This document shows positions 1-6,749 of a stretch of DNA of 26,108 bases, in pieces. The stretch comes from Pseudomonadota bacterium (GTDB taxonomy: Bacteria > Desulfobacterota > Anaeroferrophillalia > Anaeroferrophillales > Tharpellaceae), in NCBI GenBank assembly GCA_015486505.1, contig WFRP01000078.1, positions 1 through 26,108 on the forward strand, in the 5' to 3' direction. The notes beneath the pieces were generated by a model that was given only the letters and a program-made list of their open reading frames with translations, was not told the origin of the DNA and did no database searches. A program made the translations under genes and the position numbers. Numbering within the stretch: the stretch's first letter is position 1; each line of letters begins with the position of its first letter.

Positions 1-2
1 CC

Positions 3-164
3 GTAGCCTGGCTGGTCTGTCAACGCAACGGCATCACCACCCGCTCCCGGGAATATCTGAATACTCTTATCAACGATACAGTTTTAAAAGAGGTCAGCAT
101 GTACACGGTTTATGACGCCGCCAACCGGGTCGAATCACGGACGGTGCCGAAGAAAACATTATAA
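3..164 (+). CDS. C-terminal fragment of an unidentified protein, possibly ImmA/IrrE-type metallopeptidase
   Basis: An open frame enters from outside the window and ends at TAA 162-164, giving 53 codons with no start inside the window. The fragment opens with VAWLVCQRNGI followed by a SREYL segment. This pattern resembles the end of ImmA/IrrE- or ArdC-like zinc peptidase domains, in which an A-x-LVC helix follows the metal site; the HExxH motif itself would lie upstream, outside the window. The family call is recalled resemblance only. The next gene, 73 bp downstream on the same strand, is an HTH antitoxin-like protein, which would fit a peptidase/regulator or toxin-antitoxin neighbourhood. 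Confidence 0.4.
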   Translation, partial: VAWLVCQRNGITTRSREYLNTLINDTVLKEVSMYTVYDAANRVESRTVPKKTL

Positions 165-237
165 ATCCCGGCGCGGGTTACGGGAACGTCAAAATAAGCT
201 GGATTTCTGAGAACCGGCAAGCGTCAGGAGGATTGTC

Positions 238-516
238 ATGAAGATTAAAACCAAGCCATACGACCCGGCCCTTTTCATCAAAACCGAGGAAGATATTGCT
301 CACTACTTGAACAAAGCCTACCTTGACGAAGATCCCAGGGTCTTTCTTATTGCTTTGGGGGATATCGCCAAAATCAAAGGGATTGCCAAAGTCGCCGAAG
401 CAGCCGGACTTAACCGGAAAAGTCTCTATAAAGTTTTTTCCGGGAAAGTCCAACCCCGCTGGAATACCATACAAATGGTCATGAAAGCTTTAGGCTGCAA
501 ACTGACCGTCACATAA
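238..516 (+). CDS. HTH antitoxin of the HigA-like addiction-module family, apparently orphan
   Basis: A 92-residue protein. Residues about 1-45 (KTKPYDPALFIKTEEDIAHYL, then a short linker) match the N-terminal half of the 'probable addiction module antidote' family found downstream of RelE/HigB-like toxins. Residues about 46-92 form a Xre/Cro-like helix-turn-helix (IAKVAEAAGLNRKSLYKVFSG, with a downstream PRWNTIQMVMKALG helix). An AGGAGG ribosome-binding site at 226-231 lies 6 bp before the ATG. In this family the toxin gene normally sits just upstream and encodes about 100 residues. Here the upstream frame (3-164) does not look like a RelE/HigB toxin, so the antitoxin seems to have lost or swapped its partner. 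It probably binds DNA and represses its own operon. Confidence 0.75.
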   Translation: MKIKTKPYDPALFIKTEEDIAHYLNKAYLDEDPRVFLIALGDIAKIKGIAKVAEAAGLNRKSLYKVFSGKVQPRWNTIQMVMKALGCKLTVT

Positions 517-691
517 ATTTTTTGTCTGGAGTAAGCATATCCCCCCGTAGAAGAGCCCACAAGGTTGCAGACAGTCGAAAAACTCAACCTCTCCGAACAT
601 ATCCTGGATGTCAATATCCGGCGCTGCCGCTTTAATAAATTCCGTTTTTCCGAGACGGAAAACTTGGACAATCAGGACAACAGAAAAAGAA

Positions 692-715
692 AAAGCCCTG
701 ATCTCTCAGGGCTTT
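692..715 (-). terminator. Rho-independent terminator of tRNA-Leu
   Basis: A perfect 10-bp stem (AAAGCCCTGA at 692-701, TCAGGGCTTT at 706-715) with a TCTC loop. On the minus strand the stem is followed by a T-rich tract (complement of 681-695). It lies 34 bp beyond the tRNA-Leu 3' end in the direction of transcription. Confidence 0.85.
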
Positions 716-748
716 CAGGATGATACTGGACAGTATCTGATTTATAAA

Positions 749-835
749 TGGTGCCGGAGGTCGGAATCGAACCGACACGGGGTCGCCCCCGCGGGATTTT
801 GAGTCCCGTGCGTCTACCAATTTCACCACTCCGGC
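749..835 (-). tRNA. tRNA-Leu, anticodon CAA
   Basis: Read on the minus strand, an 87-nt class II tRNA. The acceptor stem is GCCGGAG/CTCCGGC, the anticodon stem-loop is CGGGA-CTCAAAA-TCCCG with anticodon CAA (reads UUG), there is a long variable arm (GCGGGGGCGACCCCGT), and a T-arm with GGTTCGATTCC. The 3' CCA is encoded (749-751), with discriminator A at 752. The long variable arm and discriminator A fit leucine. It stands alone between a strong promoter (848-876) and its own terminator (692-715). Confidence 0.97.
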
Positions 836-847
836 ACGGGGTCTGGC

Positions 848-876
848 TTGTAACAAAAATTAAGGGCTGCTGTCAA
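848..876 (-). promoter_or_regulatory. Sigma-70 type promoter of tRNA-Leu
   Basis: On the minus strand there is a perfect -35 TTGACA (871-876), a 17-bp spacer and a -10 TTACAA (848-853). The -10 ends 12 bp before the tRNA 5' end, which suits a stable RNA promoter with a short 5' leader. Confidence 0.8.
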
Positions 877-889
877 GCAGGATTTGTTC

Positions 890-942
890 GGTTCAGCGTA
901 AATCAAGCCCCAAATCAAGGGGCGATATGATAAGACTGAACC
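890..942 (-). terminator. Nested hairpin, possible terminator of the rRNA methyltransferase gene
   Basis: Two nested inverted repeats: outer GGTTCAG (890-896) with CTGAACC (936-942), inner GCCCC (907-911) with GGGGC (919-923) around a 7-base loop. On the minus strand the inner hairpin is followed by TTGATTT, not a pure T-run. It starts 13 bp after the methyltransferase stop codon and just before the tRNA-Leu promoter, a sensible place to stop the upstream transcript. The weak T-tract keeps confidence moderate. Confidence 0.45.
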
Positions 943-955
943 AGACTTTGTCGCC

Positions 956-2128
956 TTAGCCGATTCGCGGCGGTTCGCGGCTGCCTTTGTAGAGCGGGTA
1001 GGCGTTAAGATCGCAGGCGATGCCGCCGTTATCAAAAGACCAGCGCCGGTCGACCCGCAGGCCGACCTCTTTTAAGAGATTTCGATTGCCGCTGAAGATG
1101 AAGGCTTCGTAACCGGTGGCCGACTGTTTGAGGAAATCGCCTAAACGCCGATAGGTATGGCGCAACTCGTCCTCTTCACCTAAGCGGTGACCATATTCCG
1201 GATTACAGATAAGGACCCCGCCGCCTTCCGGAATCGGGGTTTGAGCAAAATCACAGGTGACAAATTCAATAGCATCGGCGACGCCGGCCCGCTCGGCATT
1301 GGCTTTGGCCACCTTGATCATTTCCGGATCGATATCGGAGGCAATCAGGCGGATTTTGCGATCCGGCCGGGATTCGCGCCGGGCCGCGGCCCGCATTTCC
1401 AGAAGCTCCATATTCTTGAAGCCGGCCAGCGATTGAAAGGAGTAGGCCTGGCGCAGGAGGCCGGGAATCTGTTTGCGGGCAATCAGGGCCGCCTCAATCG
1501 CCAGCGTCCCGCTGCCGCACATCGGATTGATAAAATTTTTCGCACCGTTCCAGCCGCTCGCCATAATCAGAGCCGCGGCCAGGGTCTCCCGGAGCGGGGC
1601 TTTCCCCGGATCGAGACGATAGTCGCGCTGGGCTAAGGTCGGGCCCGAGGTATCGAGATAGATTTTCACCTCGTCCTGCTGCCAGAAGAGATAGAAAACC
1701 AGTTTATCGCGTTTGGGGCCGCTGTCGGGCCGGCGGCCGCTACGCTGCCGGATACGGTCGACGATCGCGTCTTTAACCCGGAGATTGGCGAAACGGTTGT
1801 CACGGATAGTCGGATTATCCACCACCGAGGTCACCGAGAAATAGCCGTCCGGCTCCACCAGATCTTCCCAGGTTAACGGCATCAGTTTTTCATAGAGCTG
1901 ATCCGGATCGGAAGCTGTAAATGAAGCCAGACGCCACAGCACCCGCTGCCCGGTGCGCAGATTAAGATTGAGTTTAAGGGCGGCGGCAAAATCACCTTTA
2001 GTTGTAATCGAGGTTGAACGCTCCGCAATAATCGGCATTTTCAAGGCCCGTAATTCCCGCGTCAGAAAGGGCGCCACCCCGGGCGAGCAGGGCACGACAA
2101 TATGGTGACGCCCCTCTAAAAGATGCAT
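956..2128 (-). CDS. THUMP-domain 23S rRNA (guanine-N2) methyltransferase, RlmL-like
   Basis: A 390-residue SAM-dependent RNA methyltransferase. The N-terminal ~165 residues fit a ferredoxin-like plus THUMP RNA-binding region (VVPCSPGVAPFLTREL near residue 11). The C-terminal half is a Rossmann methyltransferase: motif I NPMCGSGTLAIEAA at 201-214, an acidic SDIDPEM loop at 264-270, and motif IV CNPEYGHRLG at 308-317. RlmL proteins usually have NPPY in motif IV; here it reads NPEY, a small oddity in the catalytic loop. The likely reaction is m2G formation on 23S rRNA. The frame stays open further upstream, but that part lies inside argB, so I start at the ATG at 2126-2128, only 4 bp past the argB stop. 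Translation is probably coupled to argB, since no strong Shine-Dalgarno is visible. Confidence 0.85.
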   Translation of the reverse strand: MHLLEGRHHIVVPCSPGVAPFLTRELRALKMPIIAERSTSITTKGDFAAALKLNLNLRTGQRVLWRLASFTASDPDQLYEKLMPLTWEDLVEPDGYFSVTSVVDNPTIRDNRFANLRVKDAIVDRIRQRSGRRPDSGPKRDKLVFYLFWQQDEVKIYLDTSGPTLAQRDYRLDPGKAPLRETLAAALIMASGWNGAKNFINPMCGSGTLAIEAALIARKQIPGLLRQAYSFQSLAGFKNMELLEMRAAARRESRPDRKIRLIASDIDPEMIKVAKANAERAGVADAIEFVTCDFAQTPIPEGGGVLICNPEYGHRLGEEDELRHTYRRLGDFLKQSATGYEAFIFSGNRNLLKEVGLRVDRRWSFDNGGIACDLNAYPLYKGSREPPRIG

Positions 2129-2132
2129 ATCA

Positions 2133-3014
2133 TCAAACCAGGATCTCGGTGCCGACCCCTTCCGGGGTAAAAATTTCGAGCAAAAGAGAGTGCGGCGTCC
2201 GCCCGTCAACGATATGGGCTTTGCCGACACCGGCATCGAGAGCATCGAGACAGCAATCGATTTTGGGCAACATTCCGCCTTTGATCGTGCCGTCGGCAAT
2301 CAGGGCTTCGACCTCTTTGCGGTTAATACTGCTTAGAAGCTCACCGGCCGGATTATTGACGCCGGGAACGTCGGTCAGGAGTACCAGTTTTTCCGCCTTC
2401 AAGGCTGAAGCCATCGCTCCGGCAACCAGATCGGCATTTATATTATAGGTTTCGCCGGCGGCATCAACCCCGACCGGGGCAATCACCGGAATAAAACCGG
2501 CCTCATCGAGACGATTAAGGATCTTCGGATTGATTTCAGCCACGCGCCCGACCTTGCCGACATCGAGAATTTCCGGCGGCCGGTCGGCTTTGGGCGTATC
2601 GTACATCAACAATTTTTCCGCCTGCAGCAGATGGCCGTCCTTACCGCTCAAGCCCACGGCATTACCGCCGTGCTGATTTATCAGGTTGACAATATTCTTG
2701 TTGACCTTGCCCACCAGTACCATCTCCACGACATCCATTGTGTCCTGATCGGTGACCCGCATTCCCTGAATAAATGAGCTTTCAATCCCCATTCTTTCAA
2801 GAACCTTACCAATCTGGGGCCCGCCGCCGTGAACAATTACCGGATTGATGCCGATAAATTTCAACAGCGCCACATCTTTGGCAAAGGACTCCTGCAGGGC
2901 TTCGTCAACCATGGCGTGACCGCCATATTTAACCACCAGAGTTTTGCCGTAAAACTTTCTGATATAGGGCAGGGATTCGCTTAAGATTTCGGCTTTCTTA
3001 AGATATTTTTCCAT
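2133..3014 (-). CDS. argB: Acetylglutamate kinase
   Basis: A 293-residue amino-acid kinase that phosphorylates N-acetylglutamate in arginine biosynthesis (cytosol). Visible signatures are KYGGHAM (29-35), VHGGGPQIG (61-69), MRVTD (85-89), LLTDVPGV, and the C-terminal GGMLPK segment. The N-terminal helix before the first strand (about residues 1-22, ending LPYIRKFYGKT) is the kind seen in hexameric, arginine-inhibited enzymes, so feedback inhibition by arginine is a reasonable inference. The ATG is preceded by an AAGGTGG ribosome-binding site. It lies downstream of hslU, as in many deltaproteobacterial genomes, but a family A element sits between the two genes. Confidence 0.95.
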   Translation of the reverse strand: MEKYLKKAEILSESLPYIRKFYGKTLVVKYGGHAMVDEALQESFAKDVALLKFIGINPVIVHGGGPQIGKVLERMGIESSFIQGMRVTDQDTMDVVEMVLVGKVNKNIVNLINQHGGNAVGLSGKDGHLLQAEKLLMYDTPKADRPPEILDVGKVGRVAEINPKILNRLDEAGFIPVIAPVGVDAAGETYNINADLVAGAMASALKAEKLVLLTDVPGVNNPAGELLSSINRKEVEALIADGTIKGGMLPKIDCCLDALDAGVGKAHIVDGRTPHSLLLEIFTPEGVGTEILV

Positions 3015-3033
3015 AGTTCATCCACCTTAAAAC

Positions 3034-3270
3034 ATAACCATTCAGCTAAATTTTATTTTCCCAATTTCCGGAGGGGGCGGGGGCGGTTTTTCGGAGCGGT
3101 TGTGGAAACGATTTCGTCGTTTTCCCCAACGAGCGAGAGCCCATAGGCATTGCAACTGTCTGAGCGAAGCGAGTTTTGCAACGCGGGCGAAGCGAGCGCT
3201 GGAAAAACAGAAATCTTAACGCCTAGCGGAGAAAAGCCGCGCCCGACCCCGGATTCGGCTGAATTGTCAC
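3034..3270 (+). mobile_element. Family A MITE-like element, copy 1 (diverged)
   Basis: A 237-bp element between hslU and argB, clearly homologous to the copies at 9215-9457 and 24460-24695. The terminal inverted repeats have decayed: left ATAACCATTCAGCT against right GGCTGAATTGTCAC, 10 of 14 pairing. Shared internal blocks include GGAGGGGGCGGGGG, AACGATTTCGTCG, AGCGAGTTTTGCAA and GCCCGACCCCGGATTCGG. The flanking 8-mers CTTAAAAC (3026-3033) and CTAAAAAA (3271-3278) agree at 6 of 8 positions, possibly an eroded target duplication. The right end stops 8 bp short of the hslU stop codon. No open frame encodes a transposase, so the element is non-autonomous if mobile. Confidence 0.7.
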
Positions 3271-3278
3271 CTAAAAAA

Positions 3279-4742
3279 CTATAAAATATAACGTCCCAGA
3301 TCTTCATCTTCAACCACGTCATCAAGTTTGCGTTTAACTTCATCGGCATCGATATTAACGGTCACGCCATTCATTTCCGAGGCATTAAATGAGACCTCAT
3401 CGAGCAGACACTCCAAAACCGTGTGCAGACGCCGGGCGCCGATATTTTCATGTTTATCATTGGCAAGACAGGCGATCTCCGCCAGCTGCTCGATCGCGTC
3501 CTCACCGATTTTCAGGGTTACGCCTTCGGTTTTCATCAACTCAACATACTGGCGGGTCAGAGCGTTTTCCGGCTCCGTCAGGATGCGGATGAAATCATCT
3601 TTATCGAGTGAATCAAGTTCAACCCGAATCGGGAAACGACCCTGCATTTCCGGAATCAGATCGGAAGGTTTGGTCCCGTGAAAAGCGCCGGCCGCGATAA
3701 AGAGAATGTGGTCGGTTTTAACGATACCGTATTTGGTATTAACTGAAGAGCCTTCGACAATCGGCAGAAGATCGCGCTGGACCCCTTCGCGGGAGACATC
3801 GGGGGTTGAAGTTCCTTCACGGGCCACAACCTTATCGATCTCATCGAGAAAGATAATCCCGTTCTGTTCGACCCGGGCTTTGGCTTCGCCGACCACTTTA
3901 TCCATATCAACCATCCGCTGGGCCTCGCGCTCGACCAGAATATCATAGGCCTCAGGCACCGTGACCCGTTTTTTCTTGGTCTGTTTCGGCATCAGGTTCT
4001 CAAACATATCCTTGATATTGATATCCATCTCTTCAAAACCGCCGGCCGAAAAAATTTCGACCACCGGCGTCGCCGACTGGGTGATTTCCAGATCAACACT
4101 GCGTTTATCGAGTTTACCCTGGCGAAAAAGTTTACGCAGCTTTTCCCGGGTTTTCTGCTGCCGGTCTGCAGCTGCCGGATCAACCTGACTGGTTTCAGCA
4201 ACCGCTGTCTGCGTCATTTCGATAATCTCGGAAAAATTACCGTTGGCCGCCATCTCAATAATGTTACCGCCGACATCGTCATCATCATCGACTTCCGGGT
4301 CCGGTTCCGGCGCCGAAGTTTTCACCGGCGGCAGCAGCAGATCGAGCAGGCATTCCTCGGCAATATCTTTGGCCTTGGCCCGGACATTCTCGGTCTCTTC
4401 CTGCTTGACCATAGTTACTGCCAACTCGGTCAAATCGCGGATCATCGACTCAACATCGCGGCCAACATAACCGACTTCGGTAAATTTTGAGGCCTCCAGT
4501 TTTATAAACGGGGCTTTGGCCAGCTTGGCCAGCCGCCGGGCGATCTCGGTTTTCCCGACTCCGGTCGGACCGATCATAATAATATTCTTCGGCGCAATCT
4601 CATCCCGCAAAACCGGTTCCACCTGCTGCCGGCGCCAGCGGTTCCGCAGGGCAATCGCGACCGCGCGCTTGGCATCATCCTGACCGACAATATATTTATC
4701 CAACTGCACAACTATCTCTCTCGGAGTTAATGTTGAAGACAT
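3279..4742 (-). CDS. hslU: ATP-dependent protease ATPase subunit HslU
   Basis: A 487-residue AAA+ unfoldase that feeds proteins to the HslV peptidase. Walker A is GPTGVGKT at 58-65, the pore loop GYVGRD at 91-96, Walker B IIFLDEID at 296-303, and a sensor-2 type GARRLHTVLE segment lies near the end. The C-terminal tail GRYIL is the kind that docks into HslV to activate it. The protein is about 40 residues longer than the usual ~445; the excess lies in the intermediate domain around 141-200 and includes an acidic run (EPDPEVDDDDDV, 146-157). The start ATG follows the hslV stop directly (TAAATG), with AGGAGG inside the hslV 3' end, so the pair is translationally coupled. Confidence 0.97.
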   Translation of the reverse strand: MSSTLTPREIVVQLDKYIVGQDDAKRAVAIALRNRWRRQQVEPVLRDEIAPKNIIMIGPTGVGKTEIARRLAKLAKAPFIKLEASKFTEVGYVGRDVESMIRDLTELAVTMVKQEETENVRAKAKDIAEECLLDLLLPPVKTSAPEPDPEVDDDDDVGGNIIEMAANGNFSEIIEMTQTAVAETSQVDPAAADRQQKTREKLRKLFRQGKLDKRSVDLEITQSATPVVEIFSAGGFEEMDINIKDMFENLMPKQTKKKRVTVPEAYDILVEREAQRMVDMDKVVGEAKARVEQNGIIFLDEIDKVVAREGTSTPDVSREGVQRDLLPIVEGSSVNTKYGIVKTDHILFIAAGAFHGTKPSDLIPEMQGRFPIRVELDSLDKDDFIRILTEPENALTRQYVELMKTEGVTLKIGEDAIEQLAEIACLANDKHENIGARRLHTVLECLLDEVSFNASEMNGVTVNIDADEVKRKLDDVVEDEDLGRYIL

Positions 4743-5300
4743 TTACTTTTTATCCTCCTGTTTCTGCGCGTGCGGCAGGGTCTCCAGGGTTAAGTGATCA
4801 TTGGTATAGATACATATTTCGGCGGTAATCTTCATCGCCTCTTTAACAATTTCATCCGCTTTAAGTTCTGAATTACGGAAAAGAGCCCGGGCCGCCGACT
4901 CGGCATAAGGCGCCCCGGAACCGATTCCGACGATACTGTCATCGGGCTCAATCACATCACCGTTCCCGGAAATCACAAAGATATGTTCCTCATCGGCAAC
5001 CAGCAGCAGAGCCTCAAGCCGGCGCAGCATCTTGTCCGTGCGCCAGTCTTTGGCCATCTCCACCGCGGAGCGGGTCAGGTTCCCATTGAAAAGTTCAAGT
5101 TTTTCCTCGAAACGCTCAAACAGCGTAAAGGCATCGGCGGTCGACCCGGCGAACCCGGCGATAACCTGATCATCATACAGCCAGCGCACCTTGCGGGCCC
5201 CGTGTTTCATTACGGTATCACCTAAAGTAACCTGGCCGTCGCCGCCCATAGCCACCATCTCACCGCGGCGCACCGCCAGAATCGTCGTTCCTCTAAACAT
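4743..5300 (-). CDS. hslV: ATP-dependent protease peptidase subunit HslV
   Basis: A 185-residue N-terminal-nucleophile peptidase, 20S-proteasome-like, forming the HslVU chamber with HslU. The catalytic threonine is in GTTILAVRR; here the mature Thr is residue 5, so removal of a short MFRG propeptide would be needed to expose it, longer than the single Met of E. coli HslV. The GDGQVTLG and AGFAGSTADAF segments are typical. Upstream an AGGAGT ribosome-binding site precedes the ATG by 5 bp. In related genomes hslV follows xerC closely; here 337 bp made almost entirely of family B repeats separate them. Confidence 0.97.
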   Translation of the reverse strand: MFRGTTILAVRRGEMVAMGGDGQVTLGDTVMKHGARKVRWLYDDQVIAGFAGSTADAFTLFERFEEKLELFNGNLTRSAVEMAKDWRTDKMLRRLEALLLVADEEHIFVISGNGDVIEPDDSIVGIGSGAPYAESAARALFRNSELKADEIVKEAMKITAEICIYTNDHLTLETLPHAQKQEDKK

Positions 5301-5327
5301 CTATAACTCCTTGCATCTAAAGTATTT

Positions 5328-5461
5328 AGTGCCTTACAGGTTATTTTCTTGTTTTAAAACAAGAAAATGTTCTGATAAGAGCACTTATTTGCGACCCTCG
5401 GAAGTGCCCTTGGGTGCGGGCCGAAAAGGGCCGTTTGGGTTGCGGGATATGTTCCCGCATT
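5328..5461 (-). repeat. Family B structured repeat, unit 1 of the xerC-hslV doublet
   Basis: A 134-bp unit, matching on the reverse complement the units at 8309-8443 and 17411-17725. Contains the three family hairpins: GCGGGA/TCCCGC near 5440-5460, ATAAG/CTTAT near 5374-5388, and a perfect 26-bp palindrome ATTTTCTTGTTTT plus its complement at 5343-5368. Joined head to tail with the unit at 5462-5633. The unit reads toward hslV, in the direction of transcription. Confidence 0.85.
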
Positions 5462-5633
5462 AGTACCTTACAGGTTATTTTCTGCACCAAAAAACAAGAT
5501 TTAATAATCAGAAAATGTTCTGATAAGAGTACTTATTTGCGCCCAGCGGATTGCCCTTGGGGTGCGACCAGCGGATTGCCCCTGGGTGCGGGCCGAAAAG
5601 GCGCGATTGGGTTGCGGGATTTGTTCCTGCATC
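5462..5633 (-). repeat. Family B structured repeat, unit 2 of the xerC-hslV doublet
   Basis: A 172-bp unit whose outer end lies 4 bp from the xerC stop codon. The large hairpin differs from the neighbouring unit: its stem is ATTTTCTG (5477-5484) pairing with CAGAAAAT (5509-5516), so both arms changed together. An internal segment of about 25 bp ('GCGGATTGCCC' with its flanks) is present twice, as in the unit at 8126-8308. Confidence 0.8.
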
Positions 5634-5637
5634 AGGC

Positions 5638-6558
5638 TTAATTTTTACGTTCCTCACCCTGAGCCAGAGGGTGGGCTTTATCGTAAACCTCCAGCAGCCG
5701 CTTGACATCAACGTGAGTGTAGCGCTGCGTGGTTGACAGCGAACTGTGCCCTAAAAGTTCCTGAATGACCCGCAGATCAGCACCATTCTGCAACAGATGG
5801 GTGGCGAATGAGTGGCGTACCGCGTGCGGGGTCAGGGGTTTCTGCAAACCGGCGCTCAAGCCGTATTTTTTAACCAGCGTCGACAGCGACCGCGCGGTCA
5901 AGCGGCCGCCGCGGGCGTTTAAAAACAAGGCATCACCGGCCGCAGGGCTTGCCGGACGCCGCTGCTTGAGATATTTCTGCAAGATTTCAGCCGCCACCCG
6001 GCCCAAAGGAACCAGGCGCTCCTTGCGACCCTTACCGAAAACCCGAACCACCGCATCAGCAAAACGAAGACTAGCGACATCAAGCGCCGCCACCTCGGAA
6101 ACCCGAAGGCCGCAGGCGTACATCAGCTCCAAAATAGCGCGATCACGCAGTTTCAGCTCATCCGCAGCGGAATCGATCTCCAGCAGCCGGTCGGCCTCCT
6201 CTTCTTCAAGATAGACCGGCAGATGCCGCTTATTCCGGGGCGGCCGCAACAAGGCCGCCGGATCTGCCGCAAGACCGCAGCGTTTAACCAGAAAACCGAA
6301 AAAAGTCTTCAGCGCCGCAATTTTGCGCCCAACCGACGCGGCCCCGTCAGAAGCCATCCGCGCCCGCATAAATTTCTGTAATTGCGCTTCAGTAACCCGG
6401 CCCCAGAAATCAGCCGCCGGTGAAGGTGAAAAACCGCAGTCTTCTTCCAGAAAAGCACATAACTGCTTAATATCCGAGATGTAAGCTCTGACCGTATGCG
6501 AAGAAAGCTGCCGTTCATCTTCAAGAAAGCGCCTGAAATGCAAAACCGGGTCTGCCAT
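5638..6558 (-). CDS. xerC: Tyrosine recombinase XerC/XerD type
   Basis: A 306-residue site-specific recombinase, most likely XerC, which with XerD resolves chromosome dimers at dif. The N-terminal SAM-like core-binding domain covers about residues 1-95. The catalytic domain shows Arg152 (CGLRVSE), Lys176 in the GKGRKER turn, HxxR at 245-248 (HAVRHSFATHLL), His271 (LLGHSS) and nucleophile Tyr280 (TQRYTHVD). I prefer the ATG at 6556-6558, with GAGAGCG upstream, over a TTG five codons earlier that lacks a ribosome-binding site. Assignment to XerC rather than XerD rests on the xerC-hslVU-argB order. It is divergent from tonB. Confidence 0.9.
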   Translation of the reverse strand: MADPVLHFRRFLEDERQLSSHTVRAYISDIKQLCAFLEEDCGFSPSPAADFWGRVTEAQLQKFMRARMASDGAASVGRKIAALKTFFGFLVKRCGLAADPAALLRPPRNKRHLPVYLEEEEADRLLEIDSAADELKLRDRAILELMYACGLRVSEVAALDVASLRFADAVVRVFGKGRKERLVPLGRVAAEILQKYLKQRRPASPAAGDALFLNARGGRLTARSLSTLVKKYGLSAGLQKPLTPHAVRHSFATHLLQNGADLRVIQELLGHSSLSTTQRYTHVDVKRLLEVYDKAHPLAQGEERKN

Positions 6559-6749
6559 AATTTTCGCTCTCAAGTAAACCGGATCGGTGCCTTAGAATCT
6601 ACTTTTTTGCCGACAAATTCTCGGGTTAGACAAATATAATCAGCTCTAACTTGACTTTTTCAGAATTGATGGGTTAGTAAACGCATCCTGACACGATCCC
6701 AAAAGTCCCTTAACCTTTCAATCAACACTGTATCACGGAAACCAATAAT

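Noticed and set aside
517..720. A start-less open frame of about 58 codons (VEEPTRLQTVEKLNLSEH...) on the plus strand
   Set aside because: It has no start codon, runs into the tRNA-Leu terminator and matches nothing I recognise. It might be a decayed gene, but the evidence is too thin.
2129..2299. Longer N-terminus of the RlmL-like frame
   Set aside because: It lies within argB, is low in family similarity and has no ribosome-binding site; the ATG at 2128 fits the domain start.
5328..5633. CRISPR array
   Set aside because: The repeats are long, abut each other, contain no spacers and occur only in pairs.
5191..5736. Open frames through the family B repeats (for example around 5414-5641 and 17446-17682)
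   Set aside because: Different units are open in different frames, lack ribosome-binding sites and end at random points. They are by-products of the GC-rich repeat, not proteins.
6635..6680. TATAAT at 6635-6640 and TTGACT at 6651-6656 upstream of tonB
   Set aside because: Neither has a convincing partner box: no -35 near the TATAAT, and only TAGTAA 18 bp after TTGACT. A tonB promoter is likely here but cannot be fixed.
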